From NCBI RefSeq assembly GCF_000146345.1, contig NZ_GL397071.1:1910578-1942633 (forward strand): a stretch of DNA of 32,056 nt, written 5' to 3'. Origin of the DNA: Peptoniphilus duerdenii ATCC BAA-1640. GTDB taxonomy: Bacteria > Bacillota > Clostridia > Tissierellales > Peptoniphilaceae. The notes below the pieces were generated by a model that was not told where the DNA came from, did not search any database, and saw only the letters and a list, made by a program, of their open reading frames with translations. A program made the translations under genes and the position numbers. Of this stretch, positions 7,815 through 15,213 are shown in pieces. Numbering within the stretch: the stretch's first letter is position 1; every line of letters starts with the position of its first letter.

Positions 7815-9347
7815 TTACTCCTCATAACTATCAGGTAGATCATTTTCAAAGAGCACCACATCCCTAGGCGCTGTAATCTTGCCTAGTTCAGACGTTGCGT
7901 CGTTTAAACTTCTCACAGAGATAATCCTACCTTCATCAAATTTACTGTCCAACAGTCCGCGTCTAATCGGTTCTGTCCTCTTTATACCTACTAAAATTGC
8001 ATAGTCACATACTTTTGCAATTTCCTTACCAACTTTATAATTTTCTTCCTCTTCCATTTCTCCAAGCTCAACCATGCCAGGAGTTACGATGATCTTCTTG
8101 CCATCTTTGAACTGTGATAGAACCTTAAGAGCCGCTCTAAATCCAACTGGGTTTGAGTTAAATGCATCATCTATAACGATGACTCCACCTTGACCTTCGA
8201 TTAGATTAAGTCTGTGTTCCACGCTCTCAATCTTTTCGATTCTATCCTTTACTTCTTCAAGGCTCATTCCAAGTTCCATACCGATTGCCACTGAAGCTAG
8301 CAGATTTTGCACAGAATGTTCCCCGAGAAGCTTGGTAGTACACTCTATAGATCCCTTTTCTTTGGAAACCAGTGTGAATGTGCTTCCCCTTTCGGAAACT
8401 TCTATGTCCTTTGCATAGTAGTCAAGCTTCATAAAGTCCTTGGTACCGTACCTTATAGTCTTCTTCGTCGTCTTGTCCGCAAGTTCTCTCACATACTTAT
8501 TGTCGTAGTTAAAGATTGCAGTTCCATTTTCATCCAAGTCTTCAATAAGCTCGTACTTGGTCTTCATTATATTTTCAATAGTCTTATACATTTGCATATG
8601 GGTCGGACCTATGGCAGTTATGACTCCTATGTCCGGTTGCACAAGACTTGCAACTTCATGAATCTCACCAGGTTTGTATGCTCCAAGTTCCGCCAAGAAA
8701 ATCTCCCTAGAACTATCAAGCTCGTTATTTATAACCTTTGAAAGTCCCATAGGTGTGTTGTAGGAAGATGGAGTATTTTGCACTCTGAACTTCTCATCAA
8801 GCATGGTGCTTGTGAAGAATTTTACAGAAGTCTTCCCAAAAGATCCGGTGATTCCTATGACCTTTAGCCCAGATTCAGCTTTAAGTCTTCTGATTTTTTC
8901 TTGGGCACTGGTATAAAATCCCATGTTGATTTTCTTTTCCTTTGGAAGATTTATAGCATTTGCAACTATCATCATCTGCGGTTGCATAAATAGTGCTATA
9001 AGTAAAAATATAATCCCTGCATAGATTGAGATTCTGTAATTTGTAAAGCACAAAATCGCAAGTATCACAACTGTTACGAGACCTCTGTAAATATTCAAAT
9101 AGGTTGCAAGAAGCCTCTTTGCCCTGTCAGTCATAACAAGCGGAGTCTTAGAATCCGTCTTTTCATTAAAAGGACTATATGCCTTAGAAAAATTATTCTT
9201 TATCCAATCTCTATATTTGTCGTTGTCATATTCATTTAGCTGAATTATGTTTAAATGGTACTTCGCCTTTGCGGTGATAAGCACCCTCCAAGCTATATAA
9301 GCCACAATGTACACAACAAATTCTATAATTAACTTTGTCTTATCCAT
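7815..9347 (-). CDS. murF: MurF-type Mur ligase with N-terminal membrane domain
   Basis: MurF adds D-Ala-D-Ala to UDP-MurNAc-tripeptide. In this 510-aa protein the Mur ligase core is clear: P-loop TGSFGKTS (167-174), the NTPSSYNTPMG region (191-201), and IDDAFNSNP matching the MurF YNANP motif, then the C-terminal domain. The first 150 residues are not the usual MurF substrate-binding domain. They hold three predicted membrane helices (about 6-24, 85-103, 106-130) and a basic loop, so the enzyme is probably membrane-tethered. Direct adjacency to ddl, one nucleotide apart, supports a MurF role. A relative acting on a lipid-linked substrate cannot be excluded. ATG at 9347 has AGGAGA 5 nt upstream; it overlaps the hydrolase gene by 8 nt. 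Confidence 0.88.
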   Translation of the reverse strand: MDKTKLIIEFVVYIVAYIAWRVLITAKAKYHLNIIQLNEYDNDKYRDWIKNNFSKAYSPFNEKTDSKTPLVMTDRAKRLLATYLNIYRGLVTVVILAILCFTNYRISIYAGIIFLLIALFMQPQMMIVANAINLPKEKKINMGFYTSAQEKIRRLKAESGLKVIGITGSFGKTSVKFFTSTMLDEKFRVQNTPSSYNTPMGLSKVINNELDSSREIFLAELGAYKPGEIHEVASLVQPDIGVITAIGPTHMQMYKTIENIMKTKYELIEDLDENGTAIFNYDNKYVRELADKTTKKTIRYGTKDFMKLDYYAKDIEVSERGSTFTLVSKEKGSIECTTKLLGEHSVQNLLASVAIGMELGMSLEEVKDRIEKIESVEHRLNLIEGQGGVIVIDDAFNSNPVGFRAALKVLSQFKDGKKIIVTPGMVELGEMEEEENYKVGKEIAKVCDYAILVGIKRTEPIRRGLLDSKFDEGRIISVRSLNDATSELGKITAPRDVVLFENDLPDSYEE

Positions 9348-10110
9348 CAATATCTCCTAAATACGAATTTATAACGGCACAGAAGGTACCGTAATCATCC
9401 AAATAGCTGTAGTGACCTCCGTTAAGCACTACCAAACCGGAATTTTTAATCTTGCTTTCAAAAATCTTACCCATGTACACAGGGGTGGCGTCGTCTCTTT
9501 CACCCCAGATGAGCAGAGTATCGGAATTAATCTTCGAAAACTCTTCCTCGGTCGATTCATTGACCACCTTAACAAATGTCGATCTCATGATACCAGAAGT
9601 ATCCCTGTAATCGTCGGAACCGAATCTCTTGTAGAATTTTTCGAGGGAATCCTTTTTCCAAAAAAATAATAATTTGTACATATTTTTAAGAAATTTAAAA
9701 GAATAAACTTTAAAATAGTAGCTCATCTTTCTCTTTGGAAGGACCCCAGAGGCATCCACAAGGACAAGTTTCTCAACCATGTCCTCATGCTTTGGAGCAA
9801 AACAAGTTAATGTCTTACCACCGAAGGAATGACCGATAAATATCGCTCTATCAATCTCAAATTCCTTTAAGACCTTCAGTAAAAAATCCGAGTAGTCATA
9901 TGTGGACCACACCCCGGTCGGCTCATCGCTATCTCCAAAACCTGGAGCATCATATGCAAGAAATGGGCGTCCAGAAATAGAATTTACAATGGGCATAATC
10001 GACTCAATATTAGCACCCCATCCGTGAAGAATCACAACAGGCGTGCCATCGCCCTCTCTACGTATGTAGGCGGTCTTAATACCATCTATAACCTTAAAAT
10101 CTTTTTTCAT
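9340..10110 (-). CDS. Alpha/beta-fold hydrolase
   Basis: This 256-aa protein has the alpha/beta-hydrolase fold. HGWG (29-32) forms the oxyanion region. GHSFGG (93-98) is the nucleophile elbow with Ser95. The acid is Asp206 or Asp207 in WGERDDATP, and the base is His233 in GGHYSYLD. The cap region (about 125-165) is rich in Lys, Tyr and Phe, so it may bind a lipid or membrane surface. No signal peptide is seen. Its substrate is unknown. The position between a coiled-coil gene and murF, with overlaps on both sides (4 nt ATGA upstream, 8 nt downstream), suggests a cell-envelope role by association only. Confidence 0.9.
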   Translation of the reverse strand: MKKDFKVIDGIKTAYIRREGDGTPVVILHGWGANIESIMPIVNSISGRPFLAYDAPGFGDSDEPTGVWSTYDYSDFLLKVLKEFEIDRAIFIGHSFGGKTLTCFAPKHEDMVEKLVLVDASGVLPKRKMSYYFKVYSFKFLKNMYKLLFFWKKDSLEKFYKRFGSDDYRDTSGIMRSTFVKVVNESTEEEFSKINSDTLLIWGERDDATPVYMGKIFESKIKNSGLVVLNGGHYSYLDDYGTFCAVINSYLGDIDG

Positions 10111-10502
10111 TTCAGATCCTTTTCATCGATATAGATATAGTTTTCTCTGTCTTCTTTAGTAGGCTCGGAGATATTTCCACTGTAAGCATCGTCAAATCTC
10201 TGACTGTCTACATTTTCAATCTTTAGAGAAAGTTCCAAGGCATGAAGGCGTGCAGTAGCCTCGTCAATCTTTTCGATATAGTCACCGTAGAGGATATCTG
10301 CATCCTCCTTCTTCGCATCATAAGCCCTCTTGCCAAGATCCTTGTAAAGATTGTCAAGGGCTCTAGATTGTTTCAAAATTTCCAATCTAATAGATGCAGT
10401 TTCTTTTATATCCAAAGACTTGAGTTTAATCACTCTCTTCGCCTCAGTTAGTTGTCTATTTAAATTTTCAAAATTAATTTTTAAATCATCTAATAAACTC
10501 AT
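10107..10502 (-). CDS. Small coiled-coil protein of unknown function
   Basis: I do not recognise this 131-aa protein. It is highly charged and helical: residues 1-95 show heptad-like spacing of Leu, Ile and Ala with many Lys and Glu, consistent with a coiled coil or helical hairpin. The last 35 residues are acidic and likely disordered (SEPTKEDRENYIYIDEKD). There is no signal peptide or membrane helix. It is the first gene of the murF-ddl operon, with GAGGTG ahead of the ATG at 10502 and a promoter just upstream. Its stop overlaps the hydrolase start by four bases. A scaffold or regulatory partner for the envelope enzymes is conjecture. Confidence 0.82.
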   Translation of the reverse strand: MSLLDDLKINFENLNRQLTEAKRVIKLKSLDIKETASIRLEILKQSRALDNLYKDLGKRAYDAKKEDADILYGDYIEKIDEATARLHALELSLKIENVDSQRFDDAYSGNISEPTKEDRENYIYIDEKDLK

Positions 10503-10518
10503 TAAACACCTCTAGACT

Positions 10519-10547
10519 ATTATATCAAACTTATTAATATTTTTAAA
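10519..10547 (-). promoter_or_regulatory. Promoter of the six-gene murF-ddl-rnr-smpB operon
   Basis: On the minus strand TTTAAA (10547-10542), a 17-nt spacer and TATAAT (10524-10519) form a sigma-A-like promoter; the -35 matches at 4 of 6 positions. It lies about 17 nt before the first start codon, giving a very short leader. Confidence 0.7.
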
Positions 10548-10586
10548 TTTATCTTGCATTGGGTATAAATAAATCGAGGTGAGAGC

Positions 10587-10829
10587 ATGAATAAATTTAC
10601 ACTATATGTAGGTACAATATGTCCTTACTGCAAACGAGTAGAAAGATTTATCGAAGACAATGGCATAAAAGGTGTGGAAATTAAAAACATCGATACCGAC
10701 CCAGAAGCAAGAGACCATCTTATCAAGTTCGGTGGCAAAAGACAAGTACCTTGCCTAATGTACGATGACAAATATCTCTATGAATCATTAGATATAATAA
10801 ACTATCTAAAAGAACATGGAGAAAGATAA
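10587..10829 (+). CDS. Glutaredoxin-like thiol-disulfide oxidoreductase
   Basis: This 80-aa protein is a compact thioredoxin fold of glutaredoxin type. The dithiol active site is Cys12-Pro-Tyr-Cys15. The cis-Pro loop reads VPCL, with an unusual extra Cys after the proline, and YESLDIINYL is the conserved C-terminal helix region. It probably reduces mixed or protein disulfides in the cytoplasm; the reductant is unknown, since many such anaerobes lack glutathione. The ATG at 10587 has GAGGTGAG upstream. A weak -10 (TATAAA, 10564-10569) may drive it, divergent from the wall operon. A strong terminator follows 29 nt after the stop. Confidence 0.93.
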   Translation: MNKFTLYVGTICPYCKRVERFIEDNGIKGVEIKNIDTDPEARDHLIKFGGKRQVPCLMYDDKYLYESLDIINYLKEHGER

Positions 10830-10858
10830 TACATTGGAAATTAGAGAATAAATAAATT

Positions 10859-10891
10859 TAGCCTTGGAAACAAGGCTATTTTTATTTTTTT
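10859..10891 (+). terminator. Intrinsic terminator after the glutaredoxin gene
   Basis: An 8-bp stem TAGCCTTG/CAAGGCTA with a GAAA tetraloop is followed by TTTTTATTTTTTT. Confidence 0.92.
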
Positions 10892-10996
10892 GGTTATTAT
10901 TGCATAGAGAAATCAAACCTATTCAATTCAAATAGGCACTAAATTATCCTTCCTCAGCCGCAAGGCGTACATCAACCTAAATTCCTATTCACACCC

Positions 10997-11030
10997 GTAG
11001 CGGAAATCCAGGTTCCACAGCCGAGAGGCT
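10997..11030 (+). repeat. Type II hairpin repeat (copy 3)
   Basis: GTAGCGGAAATCC, then GGTTCCACAGCCGAGAGGCT. It is the forward version of copies 1 and 7, with a different hairpin core (GGAA/TTCC). Confidence 0.7.
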
Positions 11031-11050
11031 ACCAAGTCCTCCCAACTGCA

Positions 11051-11096
11051 GTCACCCTGAGCGAGGAAATTTATTTCCGAGTCGAACGGGTATAAC
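11051..11096 (+). repeat. Type I palindromic repeat, core alpha (copy 2)
   Basis: GTCACCCTGAGCG, inner hairpin GGAAAT/ATTTCC, then GTCGAACGGGTATAAC. Nearly identical to the copies at 11637 and 14786. Confidence 0.85.
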
Positions 11097-11126
11097 TTCC
11101 GAAGGTCAAGTCCTTGCAACTGCATC

Positions 11127-11150
11127 GTAGCAGAAGTAACCTGCTTCCAT
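11127..11150 (+). repeat. Type II hairpin repeat (copy 4, short)
   Basis: GTAGCAGAAG followed by CTGCTTCCAT; a diverged copy without the AGCCGAGAGGCT half. Confidence 0.55.
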
Positions 11151-11219
11151 AAACCATGAAACTATATTATTTTTCCTCAGCCGTAAGGCGTGTTATAACT
11201 AAACCTTAAATTTATCCCT

Positions 11220-11254
11220 GTAGCGGAACCTTCCAGGTTCCACAGCCGAAGGCG
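11220..11254 (+). repeat. Type II hairpin repeat (copy 5)
   Basis: GTAGCGGAACC, then GGTTCCACAGCCGAAGGCG. The GGAACC/GGTTCC arms match each other but differ from those of other copies. Confidence 0.7.
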
Positions 11255-11295
11255 TGAGGTCTTTAAACCTTGCAAATAATTAACACATATCGAGC
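11255..11295 (+). repeat. 41-bp direct repeat, left copy
   Basis: Matches 11379-11419 at 38 of 41 positions with no gap. It contains GTCTTTAAACCTTGC and ends in CGAGC. Confidence 0.8.
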
Positions 11296-11378
11296 GACAA
11301 TCCACCCAACTGCAGTCACCCCGAGAGGCATTCGAGACCTGCAACGAAATCGGAGATTTCGGCTAGGGCTTCGACGTA

Positions 11379-11419
11379 TGAAGTCTTTAAACCTTGCAAA
11401 TAATTAATACTTATCGAGC
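11379..11419 (+). repeat. 41-bp direct repeat, right copy
   Basis: Second copy of 11255-11295, offset by 124 bp. Both directly follow GC-richer hairpin sequence. Confidence 0.8.
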
Positions 11420-11460
11420 AGGAACCATTCCACTTAGTCATCCTTACTTGACCCCACCAG

Positions 11461-11520
11461 GGTTATACCCGTTCGACTTCGACGGTTTCGCATTGCTTCA
11501 CCGTCTCCGCTCAGGGTGAC
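11461..11520 (-). repeat. Type I palindromic repeat, core beta (copy 3)
   Basis: Reverse orientation with ends GGTTATACCCGTTCGAC and CTCAGGGTGAC. The inner stem GACGGT/ACCGTC encloses a 13-nt loop unlike those of copies 1 and 9. Confidence 0.85.
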
Positions 11521-11546
11521 GACATATCTTTAGGTTATCTTTGTAG

Positions 11547-11592
11547 AGATCCTTCGACTTCAAAGGCTACCGCCTTTTCCGCTCAGGGTGAC
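11547..11592 (-). repeat. Type I variant, core gamma, hybrid flanks (copy 4)
   Basis: Reverse orientation: AGATCCTTCGAC, inner AAAGGC/GCCTTT, then GCTCAGGGTGAC. One flank is of the GGAT type and the other of the CACCC type, so it looks recombinant. Confidence 0.7.
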
Positions 11593-11724
11593 TGTCTTCC
11601 TTCGGTTTATTCTTGAAATGATGTCTGTAGGTGGTCGTCACCCTGAGCGAGGAAATTTATTTCCGAGTCGAACGGGTATAACCTCCGAAGGTCAAGTCTA
11701 TGCAAGTGAATCATCCAAACATAA
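11579..11724 (+). repeat. 146-bp duplicated block, copy A
   Basis: Aligns without gaps to 15200-15345 (offset 3,621) with about ten mismatches by eye. It spans the end of one reverse type I element, a 44-nt spacer, a full alpha element and about 40 nt downstream. Confidence 0.85.
11637..11683 (+). repeat. Type I palindromic repeat, core alpha (copy 5)
   Basis: GTCACCCTGAGCG, GGAAAT/ATTTCC hairpin, GTCGAACGGGTATAACC. With copy 3 it brackets a 223-bp composite whose ends are 17-bp inverted repeats. Confidence 0.85.
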
Positions 11725-11784
11725 CCCCACCAGGGTGTAGGGTGACTGTCTTCCTCCGATTTTCTTCAAAAATTTCCTTCCCAA

Positions 11785-11809
11785 CAAAAAAAGACGGCTA
11801 AACCGTCTT
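11785..11809 (-). terminator. Intrinsic terminator of the dnaX-ybaB-recR operon
   Basis: On the minus strand AAGACGG/CCGTCTT with a 5-nt loop is followed by a run of T. It lies about 45 nt after the recR stop. Confidence 0.87.
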
Positions 11810-11853
11810 CATCCTTTAAATCATATAAAATTATCTTATTTATAATCCCAAAC

Positions 11854-12444
11854 TTAGTAACTTACCCTATTCTTAAGCGCTGTTTCGATGGTCAGTTCGT
11901 CGTAATATTCCAAGTTACCTCCCACCGGAATCCCGTGGGCGATTCTCGTCATAAGCACTCCCGTATCCTTAAGCGCTTCTTGAATATACATGGCAGTGGT
12001 ATCCCCATCGGTGGTTGGATTCGTGGCGATGATCACCTCTTTGATACCGCCGTCCTTGACCCTTTTCACCAATGAAGCAAACCTTAAATCACTTGGGAAT
12101 ATTCCCCTCGTCGGTTGCACAGTTCCGTGAAGAACATGGTAAAGCCCGTGATAACTGTTGGTCTTCTCCATTGAAGCCACGTCCCTCGGTCTTTCCACCA
12201 CGCAAATAGTGGTCCTGTCCCTACTTTCGTCGGTGCATATGTCGCAAGGGTCGTCGTCGGTAAAATTGTGGCATATGGAACATTCCTCGATGTTTTCCGC
12301 CGCATCAACTATCGCCTTTGCCAGACCTCGCGCTTCCTCTTTATCCTGCTCAAGAATATAATAAAGGATTCTCTCCGCAGATTTATCCCCCACTCCAGGT
12401 AATTTCGTCAGTTCGTAAATTAAATTTTCTAATGGCCTACTCAT
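11854..12444 (-). CDS. recR: Recombination protein RecR
   Basis: RecR works with RecO and RecF to load RecA on gapped DNA in recombinational repair. The 196-aa product matches the family length of about 198. It has the helix-hairpin-helix at LTKLPGVGDKSAERI (12-26), a four-cysteine zinc site (Cys55, 58, 67, 70), and a Toprim domain with VVERPRDV (82-89) carrying the acidic Glu84 and TTDGDTTA further on. IPVGGNLEYYDELT is the usual C-terminal signature. It starts one nucleotide after the ybaB stop and is the last gene of the dnaX-ybaB-recR operon, an arrangement widely conserved in bacteria. Confidence 0.97.
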   Translation of the reverse strand: MSRPLENLIYELTKLPGVGDKSAERILYYILEQDKEEARGLAKAIVDAAENIEECSICHNFTDDDPCDICTDESRDRTTICVVERPRDVASMEKTNSYHGLYHVLHGTVQPTRGIFPSDLRFASLVKRVKDGGIKEVIIATNPTTDGDTTAMYIQEALKDTGVLMTRIAHGIPVGGNLEYYDELTIETALKNRVSY

Positions 12445-12445
12445 C

Positions 12446-12778
12446 TTATAGTCCAGGGATATTTAGTCCGCCTGTAAGCTTGCCCATTCTCTTGTTTGCG
12501 ATGTTGTCCGCTTCGTCCATGGCACTGTTAACCGCAGTTAGCACTAGGTCTTCAAGCATGCCCACGTCTTCTGGATCCACAACCGCTTCATCGATTTTAA
12601 TTCTAATTAGTTCCTTTTTACCATTGACAGTCGCTTCCACAGCGCCACCGCCTGAGCTAGCTGTCACTTCTTGGTTCTTTAGTTCCTCTTCAAGGTTTTC
12701 CATTTGTTTTTGAAGCTTTTGCATCTGCTTCATCATGTTGTTCATATTTCCCCCGCCTGGGAATCCTCCAAATTTCAT
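12446..12778 (-). CDS. ybaB: YbaB/EbfC family nucleoid-associated protein
   Basis: YbaB/EbfC proteins are small homodimeric DNA-binding proteins associated with the nucleoid. This 110-aa example has the Gly/Met/Asn-rich start [20 protein letters not shown], a helical arm, the central strand region [20 protein letters not shown] and the C-terminal [13 protein letters not shown] helix, all typical. The ATG at 12778 has AAGGAAG upstream. It sits between dnaX (13-nt gap) and recR (1-nt gap), the standard place for this family, and is surely co-transcribed with both. Confidence 0.95.
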   Translation of the reverse strand: MKFGGFPGGGNMNNMMKQMQKLQKQMENLEEELKNQEVTASSGGGAVEATVNGKKELIRIKIDEAVVDPEDVGMLEDLVLTAVNSAMDEADNIANKRMGKLTGGLNIPGL

Positions 12779-12791
12779 AATATCTTCCTTT

Positions 12792-14561
12792 CTATTTTAT
12801 TGAATCTTTTCCAAATAAATTTTCAATCCTATCCTTAATAGAATCGACGTTCCTATTAGATTTTACCACAAATTTAACCGAAATATTATCATTTGTCAGT
12901 TCTTTTAACACAGACTCAATCTTTTCGATGGACTCGTGATTGTTAAGAGTAGTGTAGAAACTTCTGCCCTGCTCCTCAAATGCGATGGTCGCCACATTAT
13001 TTTCAAAGGAATCGAGCCTGCCCATGACAAGCATACCAGAGATGATCCTCTCAGAACGCTCCTTCAATATTGAAATCGCACGATTAAATATACCTTGCAG
13101 TTCATTATCAGAATAATCTATATCCGCCTTGGTTTCCATTGTTTCCTCGGTTTCAACCGCATTTATATCTGTTTCAGCCGCATCCTCTTGGCTTTTCTCG
13201 ATTGTATTCATGTCAGACTGATCATCCACAGGAACTTCTGTAATATCTTTTGGAATTTCATTTTCGATTTCTTTTTCAACATTTTCTTTGGTTTCATTTG
13301 AAACTTTATCGTCAATGATTTCAGAAACTACTTCCTTAGCAAGAGGTTTTTCAACCGCAGCCGGATTTTCCTTCTTCGCAAAATTAAACTCAAACTTTTC
13401 CCTCTTAGGAGCCTTAAGCCCAGATAAATCTCCGGAGCTTAGCATCCTTTCAAGATTTTCCACACGATTTAAAATATCGTCCTGCCTTGATGCCACAATC
13501 TCAAGCAGAGCCGCCTCGAGCATGGTCCTCTTGTTTGTAATATACCTGGACCTCGCCTTGGTCTCGCTCAAAATCTTGATAATATTTAAAATCTCAGAAT
13601 TGGAAAAAGCATTGGCAATAGCCACATACCTGTCCATATCTCGCACGCGAATGATCTTTCTAGGATAATTTAAATTCTTCGCAATCAAAATATTTCTAAA
13701 AAATGACACGATTCCGTCGATTAAAACCATCATATCCTTGCCATCATCAGCAAGGTTCGCAACGGACATAATGATACTTGACGCATCGGAATTTAAAATC
13801 GAAGTGGCAAGTTCAAAAAGAGTATCCTCCGTGGTAACACCCAACACCTCGATGATCTTGTCGTAGCTAATATTATTATCGTTAATAGCCACAACCCTGT
13901 CGAGAAGAGACACTGCATCCCTCATGGAGCCGTCCGCCATCTGTGCGATTAAATCAATTCCAGCCTCATCGATGGACTTGCCTTCCTTCGCCAAAATCTC
14001 AGAAATATTTTTAGAAATCGTGTCAATGGAAATTCTCTTAAAAGTGTACCTTTGAGTCCTCGAAAGAATCGTCTGAGGCACCCTCTCAATCTCCGTCGTC
14101 GCCAAAATAAATATGAGATGCTTCGGAGGCTCTTCCAAAATCTTTAGAAGTGCATTGAAAGCGCCTTTTGAAAGCATGTGCACCTCGTCGATAATGTAGA
14201 CCTTGTACTTAGAAGTGCTCGGCGGATAGAACGCCTTTTCTCGCAAATCCCTGATGTCATCCACACCATTATTAGAAGCCGCATCCATCTCAACCACATC
14301 GAGATTCGTGCCACGTAGGATTGATTTACAAGTCTCGCACTCGTTACAAGGATTGCCATCGATAGGATGCTCGCAGTTAACCGCCCTTGCCAAAATCTTT
14401 GCCGTCGAAGTCTTGCCCGTTCCCCTAGTGCCAGAAAAAATGTATGCATGAGAAACCGTCGAATTCTTCACTTGATATTTAATTGAATTTATAACCTGGT
14501 CTTGACCGACAACCTCGTCAAAAGTCCTAGACCTGTATTTTCTATATAAAGCTTGATACAT
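12792..14561 (-). CDS. dnaX: DNA polymerase III subunits gamma/tau
   Basis: DnaX is the AAA+ clamp-loader ATPase that organises the replicative polymerase. The 589-aa product shows Walker [10 protein letters not shown] (44-52), a zinc module (Cys63, 72, 75, 78), Walker B IIDEVH (123-128) and the SRTQR (167-171) arginine-finger segment, where Thr replaces the more usual Cys. Clamp-loader domains II and III run to about 370. An acidic, low-complexity linker (about 390-480) leads to a tau-like C-terminal domain. No slippery sequence for a programmed gamma product was evident, though I did not search exhaustively. ATG at 14561 follows AGGTG. It is the first gene of the operon, with an extended -10 promoter immediately upstream. 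Confidence 0.97.
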   Translation of the reverse strand: MYQALYRKYRSRTFDEVVGQDQVINSIKYQVKNSTVSHAYIFSGTRGTGKTSTAKILARAVNCEHPIDGNPCNECETCKSILRGTNLDVVEMDAASNNGVDDIRDLREKAFYPPSTSKYKVYIIDEVHMLSKGAFNALLKILEEPPKHLIFILATTEIERVPQTILSRTQRYTFKRISIDTISKNISEILAKEGKSIDEAGIDLIAQMADGSMRDAVSLLDRVVAINDNNISYDKIIEVLGVTTEDTLFELATSILNSDASSIIMSVANLADDGKDMMVLIDGIVSFFRNILIAKNLNYPRKIIRVRDMDRYVAIANAFSNSEILNIIKILSETKARSRYITNKRTMLEAALLEIVASRQDDILNRVENLERMLSSGDLSGLKAPKREKFEFNFAKKENPAAVEKPLAKEVVSEIIDDKVSNETKENVEKEIENEIPKDITEVPVDDQSDMNTIEKSQEDAAETDINAVETEETMETKADIDYSDNELQGIFNRAISILKERSERIISGMLVMGRLDSFENNVATIAFEEQGRSFYTTLNNHESIEKIESVLKELTNDNISVKFVVKSNRNVDSIKDRIENLFGKDSIK

Positions 14562-14576
14562 AATTCACCTAAAACT

Positions 14577-14585
14577 ATTATAACA
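14577..14585 (-). promoter_or_regulatory. Extended -10 promoter of dnaX
   Basis: On the minus strand TGTTATAAT is an extended -10 element (TGn-TATAAT) without a good -35. It lies about 16 nt before the dnaX start codon. Confidence 0.65.
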
Positions 14586-14684
14586 TAGGACCAAGACGGA
14601 TTAATAAAAAAATAATAATTTACGATTAACGACGAAACCTTCCCCACTGCAGTCACCTTACAAGAGAGACAACCATCCCAGCTG

Positions 14685-14733
14685 GTCATCCTGAGCGTAA
14701 AAGACGTCAGCCTTTGGAGTCGAAGGATCTGAC
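14685..14733 (+). repeat. Type I variant, core gamma (copy 6)
   Basis: GTCATCCTGAGCG, a degraded inner stem, then GTCGAAGGATCTGAC. The outer stem is ATCCT/AGGAT instead of ACCC/GGGT. Confidence 0.75.
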
Positions 14734-14785
14734 CTATATTTAACCCATATATTACAAAAAAATTAAAAAAACTCTCCCAACTGTC

Positions 14786-14832
14786 GTCACCCTGAGCGAG
14801 GAAATTTATTTCCGAGTCGAACGGGTATAACC
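14786..14832 (+). repeat. Type I palindromic repeat, core alpha (copy 7)
   Basis: GTCACCCTGAGCG, GGAAAT/ATTTCC hairpin, GTCGAACGGGTATAACC; identical over this span to copy 5. Confidence 0.85.
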
Positions 14833-14861
14833 TCCACAGACCTAGTCTTTGCAACTGCACC

Positions 14862-14885
14862 GTAGCGGAAGCAAACTGCTTCCAT
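14862..14885 (+). repeat. Type II hairpin repeat (copy 6, short)
   Basis: GTAGCGGAAGCAAACTGC then TTCCAT. Arms GGAAGCA and TGCTTCC flank a short loop; the AGCCGAGAGGCT half is missing. Confidence 0.7.
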
Positions 14886-14948
14886 TAAACTTATTACTAC
14901 ATTCTCCCAACTGAAGTTACCATTATAGAACGTCATCACGCCCACATG

Positions 14949-14997
14949 GTCATCCTGAGCGGAAAAGGCGACAGCCTTTGAAGTCGAAGGATCTGAC
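14949..14997 (+). repeat. Type I variant, core gamma (copy 8)
   Basis: GTCATCCTGAGCGG, inner AAAAGGC/GCCTTT stem, then GTCGAAGGATCTGAC. Confidence 0.78.
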
Positions 14998-15082
14998 CCA
15001 TATTTAACCAAGTCTATGCAAGTGATTCATCCAAACATAACCTCACATTATGTCAGGCAACCAATATACTCTTTCTCAATAG

Positions 15083-15119
15083 AGCCTCTCGGCTATGGAA
15101 GCAAAATGCTTCCGCTACA
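15083..15119 (-). repeat. Type II hairpin repeat (copy 7)
   Basis: AGCCTCTCGGCT followed by GGAAGCA/TGCTTCC arms and GCTACA; near-identical to copy 1 at the far left of the window. Confidence 0.78.
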
Positions 15120-15153
15120 AAATTAAATAATCATACAAACATAACCGCACCAG

Positions 15154-15213
15154 GGTTATACCCGTTCGACTACGACGGTTACAGCAAGCCTAACCGTCTC
15201 CGCTCAGGGTGAC
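15154..15213 (-). repeat. Type I palindromic repeat, core beta (copy 9)
   Basis: Reverse orientation with GGTTATACCCGTTCGAC and CTCAGGGTGAC ends. The inner stem GACGGTTA/TAACCGTC is 8 bp, longer than in copies 1 and 3. Confidence 0.85.

Larger units (their letters stand above)
10892..11784. other. Gene-free tract packed with dispersed repeats
   Basis: About 0.9 kb lies between the convergent glutaredoxin and recR terminators. It is less AT-rich than the other non-coding DNA here. I see no credible gene. It carries four type I elements or variants, three type II elements, two short CCTCAGCCG-AAGGCG fragments (near 10955 and 11176), a 41-bp direct repeat, a CGAAATC/GATTTCG hairpin (11345-11361), and half of a 146-bp duplication shared with the 15.2-kb tract. 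Confidence 0.75.

Noticed and set aside
14489-15011. Minus-strand open frames of 74-123 codons across the repeat tract
   Set aside because: They read through several repeat copies, overlap dnaX or its promoter, and have no protein-like conservation signal or ribosome-binding site.
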